DNA of 64,000 nucleotides from Pseudomonas bohemica (GTDB lineage: Bacteria > Pseudomonadota > Gammaproteobacteria > Pseudomonadales > Pseudomonadaceae), in contig NZ_NKHL01000114.1 in NCBI RefSeq assembly GCF_002934685.1, positions 39,642 through 103,641 on the forward strand, given 5' to 3'. Below are positions 1-6,739 of the stretch, in pieces. The position numbers and the translations under genes were made by a program. Under the pieces are notes generated by a model. It did no database searches, had not been told where the DNA came from, and saw nothing but the letters and a program-made list of their open reading frames with translations. The first letter of the stretch is position 1. Each line of letters opens with the position of its first letter.

Positions 1-693
1 CACGATGGTGGGCAAAACACGCTGATAACGGGCGTCGATCACCTCATGCAACAGACTGGGCGTGAAATCCTTGCCCGGCTTTGGCGTGTGAAACCCCACC
101 TCATCGATGACCAGCAGATCGACGCTTGCCAGCTCCGCGATCAGCTCTGACTTCGAAGGTCCGGCATTGCTGCGGAAACTGTCGGTCACGGCCTGGGTGA
201 TCGACTCGGCGGTAACGATCAGACCGGTTTTGCCCTCATGGCGTACAACGTGCTGGAGGATCGCGCAGGCCAAGTGTGTCTTGCCGCAACCGATCTCCCC
301 CATCAGCATCAACGCGCGCCCATCCTTGGAATGCTTGTCGAACCCCTCGGCGTACTTGCGGCAGATGCTGAGCACGCGCTGCTTGGCTGGGTCTTCGCCG
401 GTGAGGTAGCTGTCGAAGCTGCATGCGCGGAACCGAGGCGTGATGCCCGTCGCCAACAAGGCCGCGTTTAGGTCTTCAGCCATGTCTTCGGCGAGAGCTA
501 CGCGATATTCCTCGCTCTCCTTGGGCGTGTTGTTCAGGGCCTGCCAACGGCAAGCAGGACACATGCTGAATTTCCACGAACCATCGAACTGCTCGACAAG
601 GCTGCGCTGGTACTGGTTGTGCCCCGCCACGCCGCAAGAGTGCATGCGGCTTTCGGCGAGCAGTGGCGCAGGGCTGAATTTAGAAACGGTCAT
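1..693 (-). CDS. DnaC-like helicase-loader ATPase of prophage (partial, 3' end outside window)
   Basis: Phage replication AAA+ ATPase that would load the host DnaB helicase at the prophage origin. The visible 231 codons start with an ATG at 693. Residues 20-48 hold a Cys-rich, possibly zinc-binding segment (C20, C45, C48 in CPAC). A Walker A motif GEIGCGKTH lies at 132-140 and a Walker B segment VDLLVIDEVG at 191-200, the arrangement of DnaC/IstB-type loaders. The start overlaps the stop of the O-like gene upstream by 14 bases, so the two are probably translated together as an initiator/loader pair, like lambda O and P. The C-terminus is cut by the window start. An IstB transposition helper is the alternative, but the phage context argues against it. 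Confidence 0.9.
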   Translation of the reverse strand, partial: MTVSKFSPAPLLAESRMHSCGVAGHNQYQRSLVEQFDGSWKFSMCPACRWQALNNTPKESEEYRVALAEDMAEDLNAALLATGITPRFRACSFDSYLTGEDPAKQRVLSICRKYAEGFDKHSKDGRALMLMGEIGCGKTHLACAILQHVVRHEGKTGLIVTAESITQAVTDSFRSNAGPSKSELIAELASVDLLVIDEVGFHTPKPGKDFTPSLLHEVIDARYQRVLPTIV

Positions 694-1582
694 CGGGGTA
701 CATCTCCTGCGTATGCGTTGGAACGGTCAGCACGGCACTACGCGACGCAGACGGAGGCGTTGGTGGTGGCTGTTCGGTGAGGTAGGGAATCCAGTGCTCG
801 CCCTTGCCGAGAAACGTGGCGGGCTGCTTCACGTATTCGGTCCCCACCTTGCCGAGCGCTTCCTGCTCAATCTGGTAGTTGATGGCAGCGGTGATCAAGT
901 CCTGCGCGGGCACTCCGGCCTTGATTCGAGCTCTCCAGTTCTTCCAGGCATCGGGCTTCGGTGATGCTCGGTGACGACGTGGGTATTCACGCCAGAACGC
1001 TTCGAAGTCATCCGAGTAAGCTTTCGCCGGTTGAGCCGGTTGCTCGTCGTCATGCTGATTGCCAGGTTGATCGCCGTCATCGTCTGCCGGTGATTCGCCA
1101 GAATCGCCAAGAGGCTTTTGATCTTCGTCCCCAATCAGAGAATCAGGAATCAGAGAATCAGAGAATCCGGCGATCTTGGCGATGCCATGACACTGACTAG
1201 GCTGGTGCTCTGCACTGCCTTGGTCAGTGCTTGCAACGCCCTCGGCTGGTTCAAGTTCCGGGGAAGGCAGTGTGCTGGCCTTTTCTCGGATGTGCGGAGT
1301 CTGGTGCTTGGCAAAGTTCAGCACCTGTATTGCACTAACCCCGGCACTGTCATAGCGGTGTATGAACCCGGCCTTGGCAAGGTCATGCAGCATGCCGTCG
1401 ATGTCCATTTCCCCGTCGTAAGGGAATGCCTGGCCCTTGATTCGCTTTGGACGATCCTCAATTCGCCCCTCGCGGTCGGCCAGCATCCAGAGATAGATAA
1501 ACAACAGCCGATGTCCGTGGCTTAGTTCGGCCAAGGTCTCGTTTTCCATGAGACCTGGCTTGATGTTTCTTGCACGGGCCAT
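680..1582 (-). CDS. lambda O-like phage replication initiator, 300 aa
   Basis: Probable origin-binding replication protein of the prophage. Residues 1-100 resemble the winged-helix N-terminal domain of phage replication proteins (MARARNIKPG start, then a LLFIYLWMLAD helix and a DREGR turn). Residues 105-190 are a hydrophilic linker rich in D, Q, S and P. Residues 192-235 carry the FEAFWREYPRR segment seen at the C-terminus of many phage replication proteins, which probably binds the helicase loader. The ATG start shares one base with the stop of the upstream gene (TGATG). Short direct repeats inside the gene (1133-1168) resemble origin iterons, as in lambda O. The family assignment is by pattern; no search was run. 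Confidence 0.8.
   Translation of the reverse strand: MARARNIKPGLMENETLAELSHGHRLLFIYLWMLADREGRIEDRPKRIKGQAFPYDGEMDIDGMLHDLAKAGFIHRYDSAGVSAIQVLNFAKHQTPHIREKASTLPSPELEPAEGVASTDQGSAEHQPSQCHGIAKIAGFSDSLIPDSLIGDEDQKPLGDSGESPADDDGDQPGNQHDDEQPAQPAKAYSDDFEAFWREYPRRHRASPKPDAWKNWRARIKAGVPAQDLITAAINYQIEQEALGKVGTEYVKQPATFLGKGEHWIPYLTEQPPPTPPSASRSAVLTVPTHTQEMYPDDRF
1133..1168. repeat. iteron-like short tandem repeats inside the O-like gene (candidate prophage origin)
   Basis: On the + strand the 7-8 base unit AATCAGAG occurs at 1133, 1148 and 1156, with AATCAGG at 1141 and a degenerate copy at 1164. It encodes the repeated DSLI residues of the initiator's linker. A second small tandem pair (GATTCGCCA/GAATCGCCA) lies about 25 bases to the left. 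In lambda the origin iterons lie inside gene O, so an origin function is a reasonable inference but not shown. Confidence 0.5.
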
Positions 1583-1809
1583 CAGATGTCGAGCTCCTGT
1601 GTCACGCGCTTGATGAACGCGTCATAGCTCTCGGTCATAGCCAAGCCCTGCAACTCCAGCGCATCGCGGTACGCTTTTGCTGAACCGTAGAGCACCCAGC
1701 GAGCGCGCTCAGGCAGGTTCTTGAACTGGGCGTAGCTCGGCCAAGGGCCGACGATCACCTGAGCTACAGGACGCATACCTGCAGGATGGGTTAGGTTCGT
1801 GGCTGTCAT
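1582..1809 (-). CDS. small phage protein of unknown function, 75 aa
   Basis: I do not recognise this protein. The ATG at 1809 is preferred over the longer frame (to 1836) because it follows a good GGGGGAGA ribosome site and forms an ATGA overlap with the stop of the gene upstream, the junction style of this operon. The product is soluble, with no signal or membrane segment, and has a mildly aromatic centre (GPWPSYAQF, RARWVLYG). It sits directly before the initiator gene, so a role in replication control is possible but unsupported. Confidence 0.6.
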   Translation of the reverse strand: MTATNLTHPAGMRPVAQVIVGPWPSYAQFKNLPERARWVLYGSAKAYRDALELQGLAMTESYDAFIKRVTQELDI

Positions 1810-2381
1810 TGCAAAGTCTCCCCCGCAGGGCGGCAAGCACCGCCGACGGGTTCCCCCGTCAATCGCAAGACCAGTTCACGAATCACCGTCATGGTGTCGA
1901 TCGAGCTGACGCGCGCCTCCTCAATATCCAGGGCATGCGGTGAGTCGTTGGCGATGGCTTCGTTCACCCGGCGGGCATACAACAGCCCTGCGCGGCCCAG
2001 GTCGATATCGCTCAGGCCGTTAAAGACTTCCGGTGGGTACGGTGCGCAGCCAGCTGCTACGCGTGGAATCCTCAAGACCGGCTCAGGCCCGCCCTCAAGC
2101 GCGTGCTTGCGCATCTGCATCCAGTGCTCAGCCGAAACCTCACTGGCACACGCCCCAGTCCTGCGTTCGAACAGGGTTTGCAGTGCCCAGAAGGCCTGCA
2201 CAAGCTCCATGTAGGCTTCACCTTGAAACTTGATCTCCTCGCCCGCTTCAATGGACTCAGAAACAGACCCGACCATTTCAAAACAGAACAGCAGCAAAGA
2301 CGCGTCTGAATGCTTCTTGAACTGATCCACGTCGATGGGCTCGGCCAAGTTCTGCGGAGGAAATTTGATGATGTTGCTCAT
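1806..2381 (-). CDS. phage protein of unknown function, 191 aa
   Basis: Unrecognised early phage gene. It begins MSNIIKFPPQ, a short amphipathic start, followed by an alpha-helical region to about residue 85. A basic stretch (HWMQMRKHALEGG) and a C-terminal helical part follow. There are no transmembrane segments or nucleotide-binding motifs. Its start overlaps the stop of the 103-aa gene upstream (ATGA, 2378-2381) and its stop overlaps the next gene in the same way, so it is translationally coupled within the leftward operon. Confidence 0.65.
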   Translation of the reverse strand: MSNIIKFPPQNLAEPIDVDQFKKHSDASLLLFCFEMVGSVSESIEAGEEIKFQGEAYMELVQAFWALQTLFERRTGACASEVSAEHWMQMRKHALEGGPEPVLRIPRVAAGCAPYPPEVFNGLSDIDLGRAGLLYARRVNEAIANDSPHALDIEEARVSSIDTMTVIRELVLRLTGEPVGGACRPAGETLQ

Positions 2382-2689
2382 TGCACACGCTCCAGACGCT
2401 CAACCAGCGTGCGCAGGCGACGCTTCAGCTTGGTGGTCAGCGCACGCTGGTCGTACCACCGCCCGTACGCGCCCTCGGTAAAGCGCACCACGCCCTGATA
2501 GGCCGGGTCTTCGAAATCGAACCGGGTACGCTCACCATTGCCCGGCCGACCATGGGCCTGGAAATAAGTGGCGTACATATCGCTAAGCTCACGTTTCAAC
2601 GAGTTCCGCTTGATCTCTGCCAACTGGAAATCGATAGCGGCCTTGGCGATTAGCCCCATGAGTTCTTGATGATTGAGTGGTTTGCTCAC
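2378..2689 (-). CDS. small helical phage protein of unknown function, 103 aa
   Basis: Unrecognised early gene product. The N-terminal 35 residues form a predicted helix (LMGLIAKAAIDFQLAEIKRN). The C-terminal 25 residues are strongly basic (KLKRRLRTLVERLERVQ), which suggests a nucleic-acid or protein contact helix. ATGA overlaps join it to the genes on both sides (2686-2689 and 2378-2381). Confidence 0.65.
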   Translation of the reverse strand: MSKPLNHQELMGLIAKAAIDFQLAEIKRNSLKRELSDMYATYFQAHGRPGNGERTRFDFEDPAYQGVVRFTEGAYGRWYDQRALTTKLKRRLRTLVERLERVQ

Positions 2690-3504
2690 AGGGGCTTCTC
2701 CGGATTGAATTTTTCGTAAAAGAAACGACCGTCCCAGGTCTGTTTCATGGGCAGCTTTTCCGCCATGTACAGGTCGAACAGCTTCACCGTGCCTTCCTCC
2801 AGCATCACCGGCGCGTACCGGATGAAGGATTTGATGCCCTCTCCCGCTACCGTCACCGGTTTCTCAGTCAGCCAGTGCCTGTCGCGGGCGATGGCATAGA
2901 CGCGATATTTAGGCGAGCTGTCGGGCTTCCTCTCCGCGTTGAAGATCCACTTCAACTCCATGAGAAACGCGTTTATTTGCTGCGAGTTGACGCCGTTGAG
3001 GCGTTTGGCGAATTGCGTAGGCGTCTCGCCTGGCATAAAGAGGTGCTCAAGCGCCTCGATCTTCTTGGCCTGCTGCTGGTTTTCCAGCGCCAGCACTGTG
3101 TTCTGCTCCTCAAGGTCAGCGGCAAGGCGCATCGCCTCGGCGCGAGTCTGAGGAACTGCAAACGCTTGGGGGCGGAAATAGCGGTTAACAAGCTGGCGCT
3201 GAACATCCCAAGCAAGGTCGTCAGTCAGCGACTTCACGATCATTAGATAGCCGTGCTCTGTGAGAACGGTAAGCCCCCTGTTAGGAACATCAATTCCAAA
3301 AGTACGAAATCCGTTGGCCTCAGATTTGGGCACAACGTGGTAGTCCTGACCTTCGATGAACCGATGACGGTTCTCCGCGAGATTCCTTTTCGCCGTACCT
3401 TCGGGCCGATCGTGGATCTGGTCGATCATTGCGTACGTGACGACACGCTGACCGCGGTACTCAACGACGGGCAATTCGGTGTTGTGGATGGTGATCAGAT
3501 TCAT
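2686..3504 (-). CDS. ORF6N-type phage antirepressor with KilAC-like C-terminus, 272 aa
   Basis: Likely antirepressor or DNA-binding regulator of the prophage. Residues 1-90 match the ORF6N pattern: TIHNTELPVVEYRGQRVV, then a motif around RFIEGQDYHVV, then TVLTEHGYLMIVKSL. A coiled coil of about residues 130-165 (AADLEEQNTVLALENQQQAKK) links this to a KilAC-like domain with PTQFAKRLNGV and YRVYAIARDRHW. The ATG at 3504 is preferred to the frame opening at 3534: it has a GGAGGGTGG ribosome site and an ATGA overlap with the XRE-fusion gene. It is in the early operon next to other regulators, as expected for a gene acting at the lysis/lysogeny decision. The C-terminal assignment is less sure than the N-terminal one. 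Confidence 0.8.
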   Translation of the reverse strand: MNLITIHNTELPVVEYRGQRVVTYAMIDQIHDRPEGTAKRNLAENRHRFIEGQDYHVVPKSEANGFRTFGIDVPNRGLTVLTEHGYLMIVKSLTDDLAWDVQRQLVNRYFRPQAFAVPQTRAEAMRLAADLEEQNTVLALENQQQAKKIEALEHLFMPGETPTQFAKRLNGVNSQQINAFLMELKWIFNAERKPDSSPKYRVYAIARDRHWLTEKPVTVAGEGIKSFIRYAPVMLEEGTVKLFDLYMAEKLPMKQTWDGRFFYEKFNPEKPL

Positions 3505-3992
3505 TGCCCACCCTCCGAACCAAAGGCGAGCCAATCTGTGCCCACGCTACAAGCCCGAGCAATTTCAGCCAGGTAGCTGGTGCGTTTGGTCCTTCCGAGC
3601 TCAAGTTGACTGATAGACGCCTGTTCAATACCCACTAGCTTTGCGAGTTCCGGCTGCGTCAGACCTGCTTGCTCGCGGGCGGCTAGGATTCGCTGACCAA
3701 GAGTCTTGCCATCGCCAGCTGCGCCACGAATTGCAACCTGCGCGTTTTGTGGCGCGGATTCGCTCAGTTCTTTGAATTCGGAGATGGCGCTATGCACACC
3801 GCTGAAGCCCGTGTCGCTCAGAAAGGCGGCGACTTGCGCCAGGTGCGCCGCGTACTTGCCGCGACCGTGGGTGTGATCAAGATGGATGGCGCACACGAGA
3901 GCTGTGAGCCAGTTGAGTTGATCAGTGGCAGTCATGAGCTGAAACTCTGCCTCAGCTGCCAGTTCTTGCATCGTTGGGAGTGGCTTGTTCAC
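3501..3992 (-). CDS. helical N-terminal domain fused to XRE/Cro-type HTH, 163 aa
   Basis: Two-part protein. Residues 1-85 are a helical domain I do not recognise (DQLNWLTALVCAIHLD, YAAHLAQVAAFLSD). Residues 98-157 are an XRE HTH (AAREQAGLTQPELAKLVG, then the recognition helix EQASISQLELGRT). By eye this HTH is a little over half identical to the HTH of the prophage CI at 5524, including much of the recognition helix (QASISQLELG against QTSISNLERG). It may therefore bind related operators and compete with CI. ATGA overlaps join it to the genes on either side. Confidence 0.75.
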   Translation of the reverse strand: MNKPLPTMQELAAEAEFQLMTATDQLNWLTALVCAIHLDHTHGRGKYAAHLAQVAAFLSDTGFSGVHSAISEFKELSESAPQNAQVAIRGAAGDGKTLGQRILAAREQAGLTQPELAKLVGIEQASISQLELGRTKRTSYLAEIARACSVGTDWLAFGSEGGQ

Positions 3993-4327
3993 TTGCCACC
4001 CCCTTGATTCGGGATGTTCGCAAGCTTGTAGGTAGCAGCGGCGCCGGTTTCAGCCATCGTCAGGGTCGAGAGCGCGAGCGAATTCACCAGCCAGCCGGTG
4101 CTGAGCGCCAGCTCGTCAGTGAGCTCCTTGTGGGAGGCTGCATGCGCCAGCAATTCGCCGACAGCAGCAAGGCCGTGTCCGATGGCGATGCCGAAAGATT
4201 CGTCGGCGTTCTCGACCGCCTGCAATCCTTCAACTTGATCCGGCGTGAGCTTCGCGCCTGGCGCGGATGCGGCCGGATACTCCCGCTCAACGTCAATCAG
4301 TAGATGATTCCACATTGGAGAGCTCAT
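3989..4327 (-). CDS. small Ala-rich helical phage protein, 112 aa
   Basis: Unrecognised product. The start at 4327 (MSSPMWNHLL) is chosen because it overlaps the stop of the previous gene as ATGA and follows a GGGGAG ribosome site; the longer frame to 4432 reads through that gene. The protein is mostly alpha-helical and rich in Ala and Leu (GIAIGHGLAAVGELLAHAASH, then LSTGWLVNSLALSTLTMAETGAAATYKLA). It resembles the small helical proteins found in tandem near Cro in Pseudomonas prophages, and may be distantly related to the next gene and to the N-terminal half of the XRE fusion (inference). Confidence 0.65.
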   Translation of the reverse strand: MSSPMWNHLLIDVEREYPAASAPGAKLTPDQVEGLQAVENADESFGIAIGHGLAAVGELLAHAASHKELTDELALSTGWLVNSLALSTLTMAETGAAATYKLANIPNQGGGK

Positions 4328-4656
4328 TGGCGGATCTCCCCTTCGGCCTTTGGCTTCATGCCCCGCTGAACCGACCAAACAAGTGCGGTGACCGCTTCTG
4401 CGATGAACGCCAGGGTTTTCACGCCGTCGCAATAGGCAAGCTCGCCAAGGTTGAGGCTGTCGTGGATGTGATCGCAGATCTGGCCCAAGCCCGATGACAA
4501 CGTCTTGGCGGTCTGGAGCGCATCTTCAATGTTGGTGCCGGCGGCAACGTTGAAAATCATGACCCCGCGATTGTCGATTGGCGTGTTGCCGAAATCGGTC
4601 TCTACGGTCACAAGTTGTTGCGTCGATGCGATACCGGTGGTATTTTCAGATTTCAT
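4324..4656 (-). CDS. DUF3077-like small Pseudomonas/phage protein, 110 aa
   Basis: The pattern MIFNVAAGTNIEDALQTAKTLSSGLGQICDHI followed by a second helix (KTLAFIAEAVTALVWSV) fits the DUF3077-like family of small Pseudomonas proteins (phe-x-val, gly, then an asp-ala-leu helix). Function is unknown. It is the first gene after a 490-base leader behind Cro and is preceded by AGGAAAATCAAA and a perfect 7-bp hairpin at 4688-4707. It lacks a signal peptide or membrane segment. Family call is from memory of the pattern, moderate certainty. Confidence 0.65.
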   Translation of the reverse strand: MKSENTTGIASTQQLVTVETDFGNTPIDNRGVMIFNVAAGTNIEDALQTAKTLSSGLGQICDHIHDSLNLGELAYCDGVKTLAFIAEAVTALVWSVQRGMKPKAEGEIRQ

Positions 4657-5147
4657 TTTGATTTTCCTGAAGCAAAGTGAACCCCTGCACCCTGCGTCAA
4701 CAGGGTGGCGACTTAATCGCTCAGCAAAGGCTGGGCTTTTTTGTGCCTGCGATTTGAGCCTTCAGATCGCGCAACACAAAAATTGATATGCAACCCCGGC
4801 CACGGGGCAGCACCTACCTACCCTGGACGGGTTGGTGGAATTAGCGTCTGAGGGCGCATATGTGATCTCCAAAAAATGTCGTTCATACGTAACAGTGCTC
4901 AGGCACTGCGCCCTCTAAGGAATAAAATTTTTTGTTAACTCAAAAAAGTGGTGTTTTGGCATGAACGACGCACAACATGTCATGTATGCCGCATGATTCG
5001 CGTCATTCAACCCGCGCATGCGCGGAAAAATAGTTTTCGCATGCGGAATTTGAGTGCCACGCAGCGCTCGACAGCGATGGTCCGTCAAAACAACCAGGAC
5101 TTGTCTTTCTGGACCCTGCAAGACTGATGGCGAACTTGAAGTCATGG
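4657..5147. other. 490-base leader between Cro-like gene and the rest of the early operon
   Basis: No convincing gene. It holds a perfect hairpin CACCCTG/CAGGGTG (4688-4707), another CAGTGC/GCACTG with a 4-base loop (4893-4908), and an AT-rich stretch near 4917-4950. In lambdoid phages this position carries nut sites or a leader terminator, so the hairpins could serve antitermination, but no boxA was identified. A 76-codon frame (4915-5145, minus) is present and was not accepted. Confidence 0.5.
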
Positions 5148-5441
5148 CTATACGTCTCGGGCACTGGACAAAATGCCAGCATCGTCAGCGGACTGATCAG
5201 CGGCTGGGTTTGGGCGTAGATTTGCGTTCAAGGCTGGAGACAGCTGTGAGATGGCTGGACATAACTCGACTGCTCGAAACGCTCCGGATGTCGCAAGCTG
5301 TATTCGGACGGCGCTTTCAAATGAAATGGCGTGCTTTCCCCGGAGCCATCCAGATACGGTGGTCTGGTCGACACCCACCGCCAGGGCAACAGCAACCTGA
5401 GTTCCAAAATGCTTTATGAGTCTTATGACGACGGGGTTCAT
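5148..5441 (-). CDS. Cro/YdaS-like HTH protein, 97 aa
   Basis: Probable Cro-type repressor and first gene of the leftward early transcript. The N-terminal 60 residues read LIKHFGTQVAVALAVGVDQTTVSGWLRGKHAIS, the pattern of YdaS/Cro HTH proteins: a helix, then AVALAVGV, then recognition helix QTTVSGWLRG. Residues 60-97 are a loose tail without clear fold. It is divergent from the CI repressor across an 82-base spacer, the usual Cro/CI geometry. Tail length and composition are unusual for Cro, so only the HTH is certain. Confidence 0.8.
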   Translation of the reverse strand: MNPVVIRLIKHFGTQVAVALAVGVDQTTVSGWLRGKHAISFESAVRIQLATSGAFRAVELCPAISQLSPALNANLRPNPAADQSADDAGILSSARDV

Positions 5442-5510
5442 AATCCAGACCTTTTATGAGATTTCCCCTAGGCTATCTCATGACGACACTCATTTGCAAT
5501 ACTAGGGGTA
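5415..5510. promoter_or_regulatory. divergent Cro/CI operator-promoter region
   Basis: The spacer and the first codons of the Cro-like gene hold a cluster of related short elements: TATGA at 5415, 5424 and 5455, TCATA at 5438, TCATG at 5478 and TCATT at 5490. Two arrangements are inverted: TTATGA (5423) with TCATAA (5438), and ATGAGAT (5456) with ATCTCAT (5475). A CCCCTAG/CTAGGGG inverted pair (5465 and 5502) brackets the middle. These are good operator candidates for CI and Cro. Exact promoters cannot be fixed by eye. Confidence 0.6.
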
Positions 5511-5523
5511 TACGCATGAAGAT

Positions 5524-6270
5524 ATGGATATGAACTACAGTGAACGCTTAAAAGCTGCTCGCAAGCAGGCTGGACTCACCCAGATCGAACTCGCACGCAT
5601 GGTGGGGATCGATCAAACATCGATTTCGAACTTGGAAAGGGGTCGCTCTCAAGGATCATCTCACACAGTTTCTATAGCCAACGCATGCGGCGTAAGCCCG
5701 ATGTGGCTCGAGGCAGGAATCGGGGAGATGGTCGAGAATCACTCGCTCTCCCGTGCGCCGATTACCTACGGGCTTAAGGGCGGACCTCGAAATCGCTTGG
5801 ATATGGCTACGCCGTTCGATGAGTCTGAGGTTTACCTATGGTTTATCGAGGAAAACTTCGATGCCCCCGGCGAAGTGCTCAATTCTGGACTGGCTTTGCC
5901 TGCGGGGATTTCAGTTTCCACGACCAAAAAAGCACGGATTGGATCGGAGATTCTCACGGGCCTGGGCATATCAGCGAGCGTTGCCTACTGCGTCGAAGTC
6001 AAAGGCAACTCTATGGAGCCTGTCATGCCTTCTGGCAGCACTGTCGCTATCAATACGACTATCCTCGACATTGAAGATGGAAGAATGTATGCAATTGCCC
6101 ACGACGGACAGCTCCGGGTGAAGATATTGTTTAGGCTTCCGGGCCATGGCGTGCGGCTGCGCAGCTACAACCGTGAGGATCATGCTGATGAGGAGTACAC
6201 GCTGAAGGAAGCGATAGAGGCGAAAATCAAAGTGCTCGGTAGAGTATTTTTCTACTCGGTGACTTTGTAG
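5524..6270 (+). CDS. CI-like phage repressor, XRE HTH plus S24 peptidase domain, 248 aa
   Basis: Prophage master repressor. Residues 5-65 are an XRE HTH (AARKQAGLTQIELARMVG, recognition helix QTSISNLERGRS). Residues 130-248 are a LexA/CI-type S24 domain with the catalytic Ser163 in GNSMEP and Lys200 in LRVKILF, so RecA-stimulated self-cleavage and SOS induction are expected. The usual Ala-Gly or Cys-Gly cleavage pair is not obvious in the linker. The start at 5524 is weakly supported; Met3 at 5530 is an alternative. It is divergent from Cro and ends just before a strong terminator. Confidence 0.93.
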   Translation: MDMNYSERLKAARKQAGLTQIELARMVGIDQTSISNLERGRSQGSSHTVSIANACGVSPMWLEAGIGEMVENHSLSRAPITYGLKGGPRNRLDMATPFDESEVYLWFIEENFDAPGEVLNSGLALPAGISVSTTKKARIGSEILTGLGISASVAYCVEVKGNSMEPVMPSGSTVAINTTILDIEDGRMYAIAHDGQLRVKILFRLPGHGVRLRSYNREDHADEEYTLKEAIEAKIKVLGRVFFYSVTL

Positions 6271-6295
6271 CTATCGCGGATCGTCGACGAGAAAG

Positions 6296-6319
6296 ACCGG
6301 CCTAGCGCCGGTTTTTTTG
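6296..6319 (+). terminator. Rho-independent terminator after the CI gene
   Basis: Perfect stem ACCGGC/GCCGGT with a 5-base loop followed by seven T residues, 25 bases after the CI stop. It separates repressor transcription from the LuxR-like/CsrA operon, which has its own promoter. Confidence 0.9.
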
Positions 6320-6359
6320 TGCCTGGAATTTGAGCGGCATAAAAATATGACCATACCCC

Positions 6360-6389
6360 TTGACTTGAAATATGAGTTGAATCATATTT
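6360..6389 (+). promoter_or_regulatory. sigma70-type promoter with a palindromic operator between -35 and -10
   Basis: TTGACT (6360-6365), a 17-base spacer and CATATT (6383-6388) form a good sigma70 promoter. A perfect inverted repeat AAATATGA-N6-TCATATTT (6368-6389) fills the spacer and covers the -10, so a protein bound here would block RNA polymerase. The TATGA half-site recurs in the Cro/CI region, so CI or the XRE-fusion protein may bind. The downstream LuxR-like product is the other candidate. Confidence 0.75.
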
Positions 6390-6421
6390 GCTCCATCGAA
6401 ACCAGCACGGAGCTCAACCGA

Positions 6422-6739
6422 ATGAACGCAGCAACCTCGATCACCGCTCACGGACTCGTCGGCCTCCTTGGCCGGGGCGCAGCTCCCCGCGAGCTTGAAT
6501 GCTTGCTGGCTGTTGCTGGCGGTGCGACAGGCAAAGAGGCCGCACGGTCGCTTGGGATAACTGAAGATGCTGTCAAAAAGCGCCTGTTGTCATTGACGAC
6601 GAAGCTGGGCGTGAATCGGCGCGCAGCATTGGTTACGAAGGCGTTCGCGCTGGGCCTGATCAGCTTCGCCGCTGTCGCAAACCCGAATCCTGAAGGTCAC
6701 GAAAACATCGACCGTAACGACGGCGTTCTGATCGCGTAA
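6422..6739 (+). CDS. single-domain LuxR/GerE-type HTH regulator of prophage, 105 aa
   Basis: Residues 18-90 form a GerE-like HTH (PRELECLLAVAGGATGKEAARSLGITEDAVKKRLLSLTTKLGVNRRAALVTKA), with no receiver or ligand domain before it. The start at 6422 (MNAATS) is chosen because a GGAG ribosome site lies 9 bases upstream and because a strong promoter lies at 6360-6388; in-frame starts at 6317 and 6347 lie upstream of that promoter. It is the first gene of an operon continuing to the CsrA gene. It may regulate its own promoter, other prophage genes or host genes; no target is visible. Confidence 0.75.
   Translation: MNAATSITAHGLVGLLGRGAAPRELECLLAVAGGATGKEAARSLGITEDAVKKRLLSLTTKLGVNRRAALVTKAFALGLISFAAVANPNPEGHENIDRNDGVLIA

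Noticed and set aside
4915..5145. 76-codon minus-strand frame after the Cro-like gene
   Set aside because: No strong ribosome site or recognisable family, and the composition drifts into AT-rich sequence; it is likely leader sequence.
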